This document shows, one piece after another, positions 54,108 to 64,000 of a DNA stretch of 64,000 nucleotides. The stretch's first letter is position 1, and the number at the start of each line of letters is the position of its first letter. The translations under genes were made by a program, and so were the position numbers. The stretch is from Excoecaria cochinchinensis (Eukaryota > Streptophyta > Magnoliopsida > Malpighiales > Euphorbiaceae): contig CANTUQ010000112.1 of assembly GCA_947683425.1 (NCBI GenBank), positions 15,570,001-15,634,000 of the forward strand, in the 5' to 3' direction. The notes under the pieces were generated by a model. The model ran no database searches. It was not told the origin of the DNA and saw only the letters and a program-made list of their open reading frames with translations.

Positions 54108-54710
54108 GAAATCATTTGGAGCGTTTTCTAAACTTTGAATTTCATTTTCTAAGTCTAGATTAGCAGTTTCATTTTCTTCATTTTCATTATCATTAGAACT
54201 AGAGTCTTGTGATAAAAGAGCATGAAGAAGATTTAAATCTTTCTCCTGTTTTTCTTTAAGAGTTTTTAGCTCTTGTTTGACAATTTTAATTTCTTTTTAA
54301 AGCAATTGAATTGTCACATGAGGTTTTTCTTTTGATTTAGTACTTAGGATTTTAGTGAGATCATAAGTACTGTTTGGAATAAGTTCGGAAGTGGAAGGTT
54401 TTGGAGTTTTTGGTTCAAAGGACTTCAAAAGTTTTTCAATGATTTCCTTTTAAAGTTTTGAATCTTCCACTTGCTTGATGATATCAAGAATCAATTCTTG
54501 ATCTTTTGTCAAAACATTTATTGATTTGAAACTACTACCCGACTCACTGCTAGAGGAATCAAGGGCAGCAACTTCATTATTTTAAAAAGAATCTTCTATT
54601 TTTAATGATTCTGTTTGGGATTCACTTTCGGATGTTTCAAGCAGGATGGCTTCAATTTTTTGTATTGTTTCTTCCTCTACTTGTAAGTTGTGAAGTTTTT
54701 TATTAAGTCT
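54108..54710 (-). pseudogene. Pararetrovirus acidic and Lys-rich linker
   Basis: Same overall frame with several stops. Rich in Ser, Glu and Lys (for example KEKQEKDLNLLHALLSQDSS and SSSSESGSS), with a probable short coiled coil near 54190-54300. It separates the zinc knuckle from the protease. No catalytic motif. Confidence 0.55.
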
Positions 54711-55721
54711 GTAATATTTTGAAGTATGGCTAGGTTTGCCACACTTAAAACAAGTGACTTGTTTAAAGGTTGGTTTGAAGGGTTCTTTTAGGGCTTTTGT
54801 GGTTTAGATCTCTTATAAAACTCGTGTTTATTAGGTTTTGAAGAAAATCGTTTTTGAGGCTTTTTGTAGGATTTGGAACAGGAACCTCCACAGGTTTTTA
54901 TTTGGCCTTCTGTGGAGACTTCGAACTGTTTACAGAATGATCCTAATTCTTGTCTGGTTTTCTTCATTTTCCATTTTAAATGTTTTTGAAGTTTTAAATT
55001 TTGGCCGATTTTTAAACCTTCTTTTTGAGTGAAACTAACTAATTCCCCATAGGTCAGATGGTTATAAGGAATTTGGTTAATCCTAAAAGCTTCTTTGGTT
55101 TTATTACGGACTCTTTCTCCTAAAAGGGTAGGAAGGCCAGCAAGGAATTTTTCTTTTCAAAACGGTTGATTGGAATCTTCCCTAAGCATTACCCTAGTTA
55201 AGAAAGTGTTTGTAATTTTGAAAATCAGAAAGCTTTTTACACCTAAGGTTTGAAAGTAATTCTGCGTTTTTATCTTTCAAATGAGAAGGGTCACCTATGA
55301 AGTGTAGACTAATCGCATGGATTAGGGTTGCTACAGCATCAGGTATGGGGTTACCTATCTCATCGAGAATGGGTGTTCCATCCTCTGTGGTTTGGATAGC
55401 ACCTAATATTTCTAACTACTGTTGGGCAGTGAGATGGTAATCCCACCATCCTTTCAGTTGTTCTGAAAATCCTGTAATGAGAAGTTCAGCAATAGCTCTA
55501 TCAGGTGTATTGGTTTGGGTTTTATAAACATTGGAGGCCATAGTCATATGCTGTAGAAGACTAAGGATATTATACTCAGACATACCATCTATGTTCCATT
55601 CATAGACAATAGAGGAATTGAATTTGGACTGGGATAAAATATTTGGTCTATTTTCTATGCCTAAGTCTGGGGTTGTGGTCATGGTTAAAGGTTGACCTTT
55701 TTGCCAAACAAGTTTAAACAA
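54711..55721 (-). pseudogene. Pararetrovirus coat protein and zinc knuckle
   Basis: The N-terminal part (55416-55721) has YEWNIDGMSEYNIL, ASNVYKTQTNTPDRAIAELL and EQLKGWWDYHLTAQQ, the conserved core of caulimovirid coat proteins. After a TAG it continues with FLAGLPTLLGERVRNKTKE in a shifted frame and a basic, Cys-containing end (KTCGGSCSKSYKKPQKRF). The knuckle at 54711-54752 reads CFKCGKPSHTSKYY, with the last Cys replaced by Tyr. Two frame changes (near 55195 and 54790) are required. Confidence 0.8.
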
Positions 55722-56444
55722 TTCCTCCTTCTGGTCTGGCTGTGTATCTTCAGAGTCAGATACCTGATCTAAAGCACTAACAGTTTTACTACGTTTAGGG
55801 GTATCCTTTACAACTTCTGGCGTAGACGTAGAGGTATGCTCTATCCTACTAAGTTAGGTTTTAAGAGTTTTGGTAAATTCTGATTTACCTTCCCTGAACA
55901 GTTTTTGACTTGTTTTGGAGACCTGAAAAGGTTTGAACACTAGACTTTTCAGTTTTGAAGCTGTCGATTCAACCTGGGAAACGACAGTGGTGATTTTTTG
56001 GTTTTCCTCTATCCTAGTTAACTGCTTAGCAATTGTACTAAGATGAGTGTTTGTAAAATTGTTTTGTTGAAGAATGTTTTTGATATCCTTGTTAGAATCA
56101 TTACTTGGGGTTTTGTAAGGTGCAGCATCTATAGTGGTTTTTAGATGTGCAATTTCGATTTGTCTTAAAGGTGAATGTTCAGATTGAGTTCTTTTCCCAT
56201 CTACCATTTCCCATTATGTAACCTTATTCCTAATGGTAACAGGGTTGACAGATTTGGTGTTTGATTTGAATGGATATGAAATTTCATTTTGAGATGCATA
56301 AATCTCAAACCAGTCAAAGAATAAAACATGAGCTTTGTTTTGTATGACAAAGTCATAAAACTCATTTTGAATTTCTTTTCTTTTATCCAGAAAATTTTTA
56401 AAAAACCAATTTCTTTTTTCTGAATTTTTTGAAGAATAGAAATC
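55722..56444 (-). pseudogene. Pararetrovirus region between movement and coat proteins
   Basis: One frame with few stops. The first part includes EFYDFVIQNKAHVLFFDWFE and ISYPFKSNT, a segment seen between these domains in single-polyprotein plant pararetroviruses. The second part (55854-56207) is a predicted helical, Gln- and Lys-rich region with NIL, LSTIAKQLTRIEENQK and likely coiled coil. Exact role unknown. Confidence 0.65.
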
Positions 56445-57652
56445 CTAATGTAAAGAATTTTTATCAACTTCAAATTCCTTTTCTAAAACATTTAGTTCAT
56501 TAATAACATTTTCTGTTACCACAGAAAAAGATGGTGAAGATGGAGGTGAATTATTTTGTTGTTCTTCATCACCTACCTGTGGTCTAATATAGACCTGGTG
56601 AGGTACATTTGAAGAATAATCCATATTTTGAAAAGAAGCACTTGGAATGCTTGAACAATAAAATCTTGGATTTTGAAAACTCTCCATCCTATCAGGCAGA
56701 TGAATAACTGAGGGTAATTTTAAAATCTTTCCCAAGTCTAAAGTACTCGTGGAAGAGCCAACATCTGAATATCGATGACTGGAAGCTCTACTGAAACTTA
56801 TTTTTACCTTTCTGTCATTGTATTGGGTAATTTCCCTCAATTGAGTATTTGGTTTTGCCTGTTTAGGAGATTTTGGTTTTGAAACTCCTTCCAAGATCCA
56901 TTTTTCAAGAAGACTAATATCTTTCCAAATGATAGATTTTGGAATGATAGTGTTAGATCTAGACAGATTTGTTTGTAAAAAGAGGGTTTCACTCTTTTTG
57001 AAATCAATATTTTTTATTGCAGTAAAAGCAGAAACCATTGCTTTGTAATGCACTTTAAACATGATTGCTACTGGAATTGAATCTTCCACCATTTTGTAAT
57101 TATGGGTTTTGATTTGTAAAATCAAGGATTTTAAAATGTTTTTATCTTTTAAAGATAAAGAGATATCTGGATAGCACTCAAAAGAGATTGGGTCTTGGCA
57201 AAGACTTGACTCTACAGACGCTATCATAGAATCCTGGAAATTATATGTCTGGCATCCCTCAAGACACAAAGAATTGAAGTGTTTAAGCCATCTTTGGTTA
57301 ATGGTTTAATTTTCACCTGGACAAGACCTACATGTATGTAACTATATTTCCTGTCTTGGTGTTTTTGTAAGGTTTTTTGAGAAAGAAGTTGGATGGTTTC
57401 AAAAGGATTTGAGATTTGAATATCCCTTTCTTCCGTTTTAATGACATAGTTAGTTTTGAAAAGATTTTGAAACAGACCAGTTTCATAAACTTGATCTTTT
57501 TTTATTTTTGGAATTTTCCAGTTGTTTAAAGATTTTTGAAAATCCTCAATAGTGATTTCTTCACTATTGGTTGGATGTTTGAAATTTGTTTCTGTGGAAT
57601 CTGAAGCAAGATAACTCAAAAGAGAAGTGGATCTACAAAATAAATTATTCAT
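56445..57652 (-). pseudogene. Pararetrovirus movement protein, one frameshift
   Basis: Starts at ATG 57652 (MNNLFCRSTSLL). The 30K-type core is visible: TEERDIQISNPFETIQLLSQ, then YSYIHVGLVQVKIKPLTKDG and SILCVLRDARH. A frame change near 57250 joins it to 56445-57269, which continues with NFQDSMIASVESSL and FKVHYKAMVSAF. The C-terminal half is Ser/Pro-rich. Movement proteins help virus pass plasmodesmata. A downstream TAA at 56445 separates it from the next region. Confidence 0.85.
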
Positions 57653-57864
57653 AATTTAGAAAATTTAATTAATTTTTGAAAAATGTATCTTCTTACCTGG
57701 ATAACTAGGTCTTGAAACCTTACTGCCCTAAACGCCTCTCAATGGCTAAAACGAAACTTACTGCCTCACTTCTAACTTTATCCAGATAATATTTTAGTTT
57801 TTCAAAGAACAATTAAATTTACCAAATTATAAATAATCAATCTTATATAAACACTATCCCCTAT
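57653..57864 (-). promoter_or_regulatory. Pararetrovirus leader
   Basis: About 212 bases between the primer site and the movement-protein ATG, short for this virus family. An inverted repeat (CTGGATAA at 57697-57704, TTATCCAG at 57778-57785) could form a stem around two direct copies of GGCAGTAAG (minus strand). No long ORF. Confidence 0.5.
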
Positions 57865-57873
57865 CCTCTGATA

Positions 57874-57876
<3 letters not shown>
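57865..57876 (-). promoter_or_regulatory. Pararetrovirus tRNA-Met primer binding site
   Basis: TGGTATCAGAGG on the minus strand, one base different from the standard TGGTATCAGAGC. By convention it marks nucleotide 1 of the circular virus genome. It directly abuts the (AT)n tract, so the integrated copy starts here. Confidence 0.85.
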
Positions 57877-57927
<51 letters not shown>

Positions 57928-57993
57928 TTTTTAATTTGATTAGTATTCTCATGCATATATATATATGCATGAGAATACTAATCAAATTAAAAA

Positions 57994-58040
<47 letters not shown>

Positions 58041-58071
58041 GCATGAGAATACTAATCAAATTAAAAATGAT
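57877..58071. repeat. (AT)n tracts with three copies of a 33 bp unit
   Basis: Two AT runs flank an inverted pair of a 33 bp unit (57924-57956 and 57965-57997; core GAGAATACTAATCAAATT), and a third copy in direct orientation to the second lies at 58039-58071. The third copy continues into unique host DNA (TTGGCCAGATAACAG). Confidence 0.92.
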
Positions 58072-59499
58072 TGGCCAGATAACAGCAATACGTTCCCCTA
58101 AAAAATTTATGGCCACAGCGATTGGATAGTGGCATGTGATAATATAGAGTGCATATGCATAGTTTGTCTATCCTTAATATGTTTTTGTATGCTCTTTGGA
58201 AGGACGAAAAAAAAAAAAAGACAGAAGCCATCTTATTGCATTATCTCTCTCTCTCTCCTAAATTTTCATGGGATATGCTTTTTGATTTTTTCCGTAAACA
58301 AAATCCAAAAAAAAAAAAAAATTAAAGAGTAACTTAAGTTTTTTTTTTTTTTGAAAAGAGAGTAACTTAAGTTTTAAGCTCTCTAAAAAGGCATACTTTT
58401 CGTAATTAATCAGTTAATTAATTTTAGTTATATATATTATATGTATATTATTATTAATTAATACAATAATCTTCAATTTTAGCCTAACAAATTACTCTTC
58501 ACAGTAACACGATCAACACGTAAAGGTCAAGCTAGGCAGCCACTAAAACTGATTCCTATTATCCTACCCAAAAGAAAAAAGAAATTGATTCCTATATAAA
58601 TAGTTAGGAACTATTTTATGCTTTGAATATACGCTTCTATGTCCATTTTACGTCATTATCAATTGGTTGAGAATATTATCCAAAAAAAAATATATTGGTT
58701 GAGAATAATATATATAGCCAACAAAAAGGCATTTTTATATGATTTATGCTATTTTTTTCGGTTTTATAATAATTAAATTTCTACCTAATGTGGGATCATG
58801 GATCTTCTTTAAATGAACCTTGTCCAAAAAGTAAAAAGTCATCATCAATCATATGTACTAATTGTTTAGAAAATAATTTTATTTAGAGAGACTAATTAAT
58901 TTTATTCTCAATTAATTTCTTTTACAAGTATAAATTTGCATTATGTTTGCAGTTTTTCTTCTTTCCTTTTATTTCAAATTAAATCACTATGAATATATAA
59001 TTAAGAATTAAATCATTATGATGATTATATACTTAAGGAGTGATTGATATATTTGGAAGCAATTTTCTTAATGTCTAGTAGAAATTTAATGGGATGAAAT
59101 AATTGGGACGGAAAATCTCATATAAATTTTTAAAATGAAATATGAAACTAATTTGAAATGCATTTTTGGCATATAAAACATTATATATGATCAAATATTC
59201 AAATCAAATTAGCCGCTGTCCTAATATGTTCAATAAACTTACTAATGTTTGGACTATTTCCATAAATGGAAAAACTATTATAATACTGTTCATTAGTGTT
59301 AGGCAAAAGGCAAATTGGGAGATAATTAAATCAATGTAAGTTATTTATTTATTCTATTTTTTTTTTTACGGGAAGAGTTTTTTTTTAAAGAAAAGGTGAG
59401 AAAAAAATTCACAAGAGAATAAAACCAGCACACATAAAATATGTCAATTATATCATGATATAGCTACATACTAATGCCAACAAATGAATCTTCTAAGAC
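58072..59499. other. AT-rich intergenic DNA, no gene seen
   Basis: Poly-A and poly-T runs (58209, 58307, 58342), two TTGGTTGAGAATA copies at 58661 and 58696, and no ORF with a recognisable domain. A poly-T run at 59356-59368 may be the poly(A) tail of the LINE relic that follows, read on the minus strand. Confidence 0.6.
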
Positions 59500-60090
59500 A
59501 TGGAATCCAGAAGGAAATTAGTACGCTCGTTTAGATAGAAAGTCCGTTAAAAAGTTTGCCTCACCATTGACATGAGACATGACAAAAGACTCAACATTTA
59601 GCATTGTCTTCAATATTATAAATAGTATTAAAATAATCTGTATTAGAATGACATCTTCCTAAAATCTTATCAATCACAATCTGATTATCACACTCTGATA
59701 AGAACTTTTTGTATCCCAAATGATGAGCAAAATTAATACCTTGAAAAACACTCCATAGATCTACTTTTACAATAGAGCAGACACCAATATTAGACACAAA
59801 ACCATTACACCAACGCCTAAGATAATCTTCAATTAAACCACCACACGTGTAAAGATTATTATCCTTGGAATAAGAAACATCAGTATTGATTTTGACAACC
59901 CCCATTGATGGGAAATTTCAAACAATAACACATTCCACATAAGCATAAATAGAATTAATAAATTATCAAACCATTCTTCCGCTGAAATACTCCAAGAAAC
60001 ATATTCCTCACAAAGAATTGTAAAGGTTTCTGCTTCCCAGTAATGGGTATTCATTCTATGCGCCAAGTATAATGATAAGGATGCATACAC
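59500..60090 (-). pseudogene. LINE- or RVT_3-type RNase H domain relic
   Basis: Frame 59591-59905 begins GVVKINTDVSYSKDN, the usual start of a plant RVT_3 RNase H (KxNxDGA), followed by KVDLWSVFQGINFAHHLGYK (Glu of the usual AE.WA replaced by Asp) and FLSECDNQIVIDKILG. A frame change leads to VNGEANFLTDFLSKRAY, the end of the domain (REAN..AD.LA). The upstream frame 59833-60090 overlaps it. This domain ends many plant L1-type LINEs and occurs alone in host RNase H-like genes; the poly-T near 59360 favours a LINE. Confidence 0.7.
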
Positions 60091-61589
60091 ACAATTTTAT
60101 TAAGATTTAATATTATTTTGTTATTAATTCAACAATTTACTAAATCACAATCCTAGAATAATTTTAAAATTTTATTTAAAAAAAAAAAGTAATGTTGAAA
60201 TTAAGTTTCACAGTCAACTCAAGTTGTTCGATTTCCTGGTGAAAGAGTCTGAAATGCTTACACAATTGCTCAGTCTATGCAGTCAAAAATCAATTTTTAT
60301 ATTGTGAATTTATATTGGCAAATGGGTCAGACCATATCGAATAAGTTTGAATTTAGGTCATTTCAAAATAAAAAAAATTATTTCAGATTTTTTGTCATCA
60401 TTTTTTCGGATCGAATCACTTATTTTTTAGATGAATTCTAATTGGATCTCAAAACATAGCTAGAATTGAAAAATCGAACTAAAATTGAAAATTGATCCGT
60501 AAAACAATTCAGTTTTTAATTTAATAAGTTCAGTTTTAAAATAAAAATTTGGCTTTATCAATTCGATTTTATTTTCAATATTAAAAAATCGTTAAAATCA
60601 AATCAACCGAACTATTAGTAAATGCGTCATTTTGTACCTTTTTATATATTTATTTATATAAAAGCTCTTAACCCTAGCTTTCTTTATTTTTATTTCCGCT
60701 TGTGTGCCGCCTCTTTTTCTCAAACGGGAGAAAAAAAAAAGAATTAAACTAAAATTTGGAATGGTAATTTAGAATAACAAATTTTACTAGAAAAAAGAGT
60801 GAGATATCTCTTCGTAACACTTTTATCAAGACAATTGAGATTCATATAAAAAGCGTTACATTCTATACTACGAATACTTAAAATTCAAATTGAAAAATTA
60901 CATTTTAATTAGAATGGATGATAAGGATGCACCTTACACTATTTCATCCAAGATTTAGGAATTTGCTCTTTTTTTTCATTTTCTTTTATTCACATATTTT
61001 GATTGAATTGTAAAAATCAGTTTAATATTTATTAATTTAAGAGTTTTAATTTTTCTTCTTTTCATCTTTTTATTTTAAATGGTTATGTTTTTTTTATCAC
61101 TATTTCAACGAATGGCTCATAATCTCTCCTGAAAAAAAAAATTCTATTCAACTAAACCAATAGCCATAACAGGATGTGTAACAATTTGATCTAAGAGTCA
61201 TCAAAATTCTCAATTTCCTTTCTTATAATTTAAACTTTTTTAAATAAATTATGACATGTTTAATAAATTTTCTCCCCACTTAAATACATAATTGACCTCA
61301 TGATCCTATTTATTGCGAAACCATGACCCAAATTTAATTTCAATTTAAATAATTAGACGTTTATCCTTTTTTTCAATTAATCTAATTTTTATATAAAATT
61401 GGGATGGGGATATATATATATATATATATAATTAAAAAATTTGGTCACAGGTTTGAGGGATTTCAGGTATTTTTGGGCAAATTTTTTGGCATTCTCGGTC
61501 TAGGTTCGTGGTACTATTTTCGAGTTGGTTTGGGTCAAGTCAAAATGGCAAGGTCTAACCATGCAAGCCATGAAAATCCAATAAGAAAA
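60091..61589. other. AT-rich intergenic DNA, no gene seen
   Basis: No supported ORF. At 60655-60677 a TATATAAA box is followed by TTAACCCTAG, resembling a TATA box plus telo-box of plant housekeeping promoters, but no coding sequence follows. An A-rich run lies at 60730 and an AT run at 61411-61430. Confidence 0.6.
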
Positions 61590-61591
61590 TA

Positions 61592-61871
61592 CTCCTTCGT
61601 TACATATCAAATCTCACTTTTTTTCTTTTACCCATATTAAGGTAATTATTAATTTTTTTAATTTTATTAAAAATACTTTAAAAATTATAATATCCTCTAC
61701 TATATTTAATGAAAATAAATATAGTGAAAAAATAATAAAAATATTAATATAATATTGATACTAATAAGAGAACAAAATTGAAATAAATTAATGTTATCTT
61801 AAGTTTATAAAGTGATATTTTAAATAGGATATTTTTAAAAAAAAAAAAAAAGTGATACCAAACCAAGGGAG
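61592..61871. mobile_element. Stowaway-like MITE
   Basis: Left end CTCCTTCGTTACATATCAAA; right end, read on the minus strand, CTCCCTTGGTTTGGTATCAC. Both then run into TTTTT, giving an imperfect terminal inverted repeat of about 30 bp. TA lies on each side (61590-61591 and 61872-61873), the target duplication of Tc1/mariner elements. About 280 bp, non-coding and AT-rich, as expected for Stowaway. Confidence 0.7.
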
Positions 61872-61873
61872 TA

Positions 61874-63289
61874 ATAAACTATGGATAAATTAATATTAAT
61901 GTGTAGGGTTGGATAAAAAACTGAAAATCATTAAATCAATTTAAAAAAATCAAGTCCAAATCGATTTTAGCGGTTAATCAATGCAATTGGACGCGTACGT
62001 GGACTTTAATTTTTAAATTTATAAGATTTGGACTTAAAGTTATGTGTTTGGTTATTTATTAACCGATTTATATGCAATTCGACACATATATATGGACATA
62101 AGATTAATTTTCATATATATCTATATTCTGCCATGATATTAGAAAGTAGATGGTTGATAAATTAATGTTTATGTAATTTTATTTTAGTGTATTATTATTA
62201 AATTTCTTTTTCCAATACAGTCAATAGCTAGATTTCTAGTTAAATAATTAATTTCAATATGAATATTCCTCACTCGTCCCTAAAAAAAAAAAAAAAGCAA
62301 GCGTTCTCAATCATTTTCTGCAACTCTAATTCTTAACTAACAAACTGCCTTCCTAATAATAGCAATAATTAAGGTGCAACTTGGACTGCTCATTGTCCAT
62401 AGGAATATGAACAGAGATTCATCCATTAATCAAAATCTTTTGAGTGCAAAGCAATCAATTTCTCTTAATTTGTAGATTGTATTAATTTACGTATTTTCAC
62501 TTTGTTCTACACAATAACTTGCATTAGTCCCTTAAAAACTAAACTTTCATTTCACTTAACCCCTTTTCATGGAGCTGATATGATAACGTTAGCACTATGC
62601 CAATATTTGGTGCCACGTCAACACAAAAATGCTTTGAAAAAGAATTTGCTTTATGTGGGGCTAGTGGAAAAAAAGAAAGAAAGTATGATTAGCTATTTAA
62701 AATAAAAATGAGTGCTACAGTAAGTGCCAAATTATATATATATATATAATTTCAATTATTGCTTATTTCAATTTGAATGAATTAATTATTATCTATTAAT
62801 AATATTTCATTTTTATTCCAAGTGATATTGAATGAATTAATCCTTTCTCATTCTAAATAGAATTTGGATTTTTGATCAATAATTAATGAAATTGGCTTTT
62901 TCCATTTCCATGACCTATCGACTTATTTCAAAATAAAAAAAAATAAGATAGCCTAGCTAATAACATAACAATATATATATATATATATCAATTGAAATAA
63001 TTAAAAATTATTTTTAATATTAGGTCGAACTTTTTGAGAAAAAAATTAATATAAAATTTTACTATTCAAATTATTCGTAGATTTCATTGATTAAGAGTTG
63101 ATTGCAAAAATCCATATCGGCGCAGATATGCACAGAGTTTTCGCACTATCTAATAAATTTTTAACACAAATACTCATCTTTGAGTAAGTTTTAGATCCAA
63201 TTTTTAACATATAAAATAAAATTTAAACCTGAATAGGTCTATTTTTGGATTGTTTTGTCTTTCTATGCATTCCGTACAATCATTCAAGA
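61874..63289. other. AT-rich intergenic DNA, no gene seen
   Basis: Short AT runs at 62734 and 62970, poly-A at 62282. The ORF at 62502-62705 (67 codons) has no recognisable domain and no coding context, so it is not called. Confidence 0.6.
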
Positions 63290-63840
63290 AATTCAATTTA
63301 ATAATCTAATTCAAATTAAAAAATTATTTGAATCAATCATTTAAACATTTAAAAATTCTCAAATCAAATCAAATTCGATATCAATTCCAATTCAATTTCA
63401 TTTATAAATTCCAATCAAATAAATTTATTTTCAATTTCAATTTAATTGAATCAATTCCAATACAGTTTTCTAATCAAATGAATTCTAAAATTTCAATCCA
63501 ATTCTCAAATTAAATTAATTTCAATTCAATTGAATAAATTCCAATCCAATTCTCAAATTCTAATATGATTCCCCAATCAAATCAATTTCTATTCTATTGC
63601 AGTTTCAATTCCATTTTAATTTTAATTAAATAATTTCTAATCAAATTCTCATTTCTCGATTAAAATCCCATCCCAAAACTCAAATTAAATCAATTCCAAT
63701 TCAATTTTAATTTTAATTGAATAAATTTCAACCCAATTTTCAAATTAAATCAACTATATTCTAATTCAATTGCAATTTGAATTTCATTTTAACTTTAATT
63801 TTAATTGAATAAATTCCAATATGATTCTCAATTCTCTATT
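63290..63840. repeat. Degenerate AATTCCAATTCAATT repeat field
   Basis: About 550 bp composed of variants of AATTCCAATTCAATTTCAA, TTGAATAAATTCCAAT and TCTCAAATTAAATCAA in irregular order. It looks like a decayed minisatellite with a period near 50-60 bp. The 61-codon ORF in it is an artefact. Confidence 0.7.
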
Positions 63841-63872
63841 GAATTGTCCATGTTAAATATATCACAATATAT

Positions 63873-64000
63873 CGGGGTTGATTTCACGCATGGTCACTCA
63901 ACTTATCACTCATCGCGCAAAAGTAACCGACTTTTTTTTTCTTACTTAAATGTTATTGAACTTTTAACATTATTACACAAAAGTCATGTTGACCGGAATC
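63873..64000. mobile_element. Possible transposon terminus at the window edge
   Basis: GGGTTGATTTCACGCATGG then TCACTCAACTTATCAC and CACAAAAGTCA resemble the conserved ends of plant Mutator-like or other repeats that carry 'tggtcactcaact' text. Only one end is in the window, so the class is uncertain. Confidence 0.35.

Larger units (their letters stand above)
53235..57876 (-). mobile_element. Endogenous pararetrovirus (Caulimoviridae-like), truncated
   Basis: Minus-strand order: tRNA-Met primer site, short leader, movement protein, linker, coat protein, zinc knuckle, aspartic protease, start of RT. Apart from the first 130 codons and a stretch around 54790-55195, everything lies in one frame, which suggests a single-polyprotein virus of the petuvirus type. 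Genus assignment is inference. Missing: most of RT and all of RNase H. Stops and frameshifts make it inactive. It sits between (AT)n tracts, a common setting for endogenous plant pararetroviruses. Confidence 0.85.

Noticed and set aside
57924..57997. Terminal inverted repeat of a small DNA transposon
   Set aside because: The arms meet with only an AT spacer, and a third direct copy continues into host DNA, which indicates a flank duplication.
60400..60610. Possible hAT or Mutator terminus with repeated AATTCGATTTT / AAATCGAAC-like text
   Set aside because: No clear inverted repeat or target duplication could be found.
1..64000. tRNA or rRNA genes, prokaryotic features, or an intact host gene
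   Set aside because: Looked for tRNA-like and rRNA-like blocks and for multi-exon domains; only primer-site segments and transposon or virus domains were seen.

Overview
The window is a plant nuclear chromosome segment, probably from a eudicot. It is AT-rich and contains plant-type LTR retrotransposons (Ty3/gypsy Tat, Ogre-like and Tekay lineages, and a Copia-like LTR), a CACTA DNA transposon, a Stowaway-like MITE and an endogenous plant pararetrovirus. I found no intact host gene, no tRNA or rRNA gene and no bacterial-style operon. Species cannot be named from the sequence alone.

Layout. (1) 1-6884: a decayed Tat-lineage Ty3/gypsy element on the minus strand whose 3' LTR lies outside the window. 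It has gag, protease, RT, two RNase H domains, integrase, a tandem-repeat 3' UTR and a fragment of an antisense extra ORF. (2) 6885-7038: an AT/TG microsatellite. (3) 7039-53207: about 46 kb bounded by matching CACTA termini, best read as one non-autonomous CACTA element filled by nested insertions. Ogre-like element D (7647-38115) sits inside it. Ogre-like element B (8029-28243) sits inside the 5' LTR of D with the target duplication GCCGC. The LTRs of B in turn hold a tail-to-tail pair of Tekay-type LTRs (10529-15494, outer target duplication TCAAA) and an Ogre-type solo LTR C (25168-28020, GAGAC). Further right, a Copia-like LTR (38536-52131) holds a complete Tekay chromovirus E (39306-51430, ATTAT), whose 3' LTR holds another Ogre-type solo LTR F (47209-49241, CCTTC). 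(4) 53235-57876: a truncated endogenous pararetrovirus, minus strand, ordered movement protein, coat protein, zinc knuckle, protease, partial RT. It lies between (AT)n tracts and its upstream edge falls at its tRNA-Met primer site. (5) 58072-64000: AT-rich intergenic DNA with a LINE-type RNase H relic, a Stowaway-like MITE, a degenerate repeat field and a possible transposon terminus at the right edge.

Nothing here looks able to act on its own. Ogre-like B and D keep gag but have lost most of pol, so any movement would have needed proteins supplied by an autonomous relative. Tekay E is structurally complete, but gag-pol carries seven premature stops and one frameshift. The pararetrovirus lacks the rest of RT and RNase H and has stops and frameshifts. 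The window is mainly informative as a record of insertion order, of LTR and 3' UTR repeat evolution, and of decay in silenced elements.
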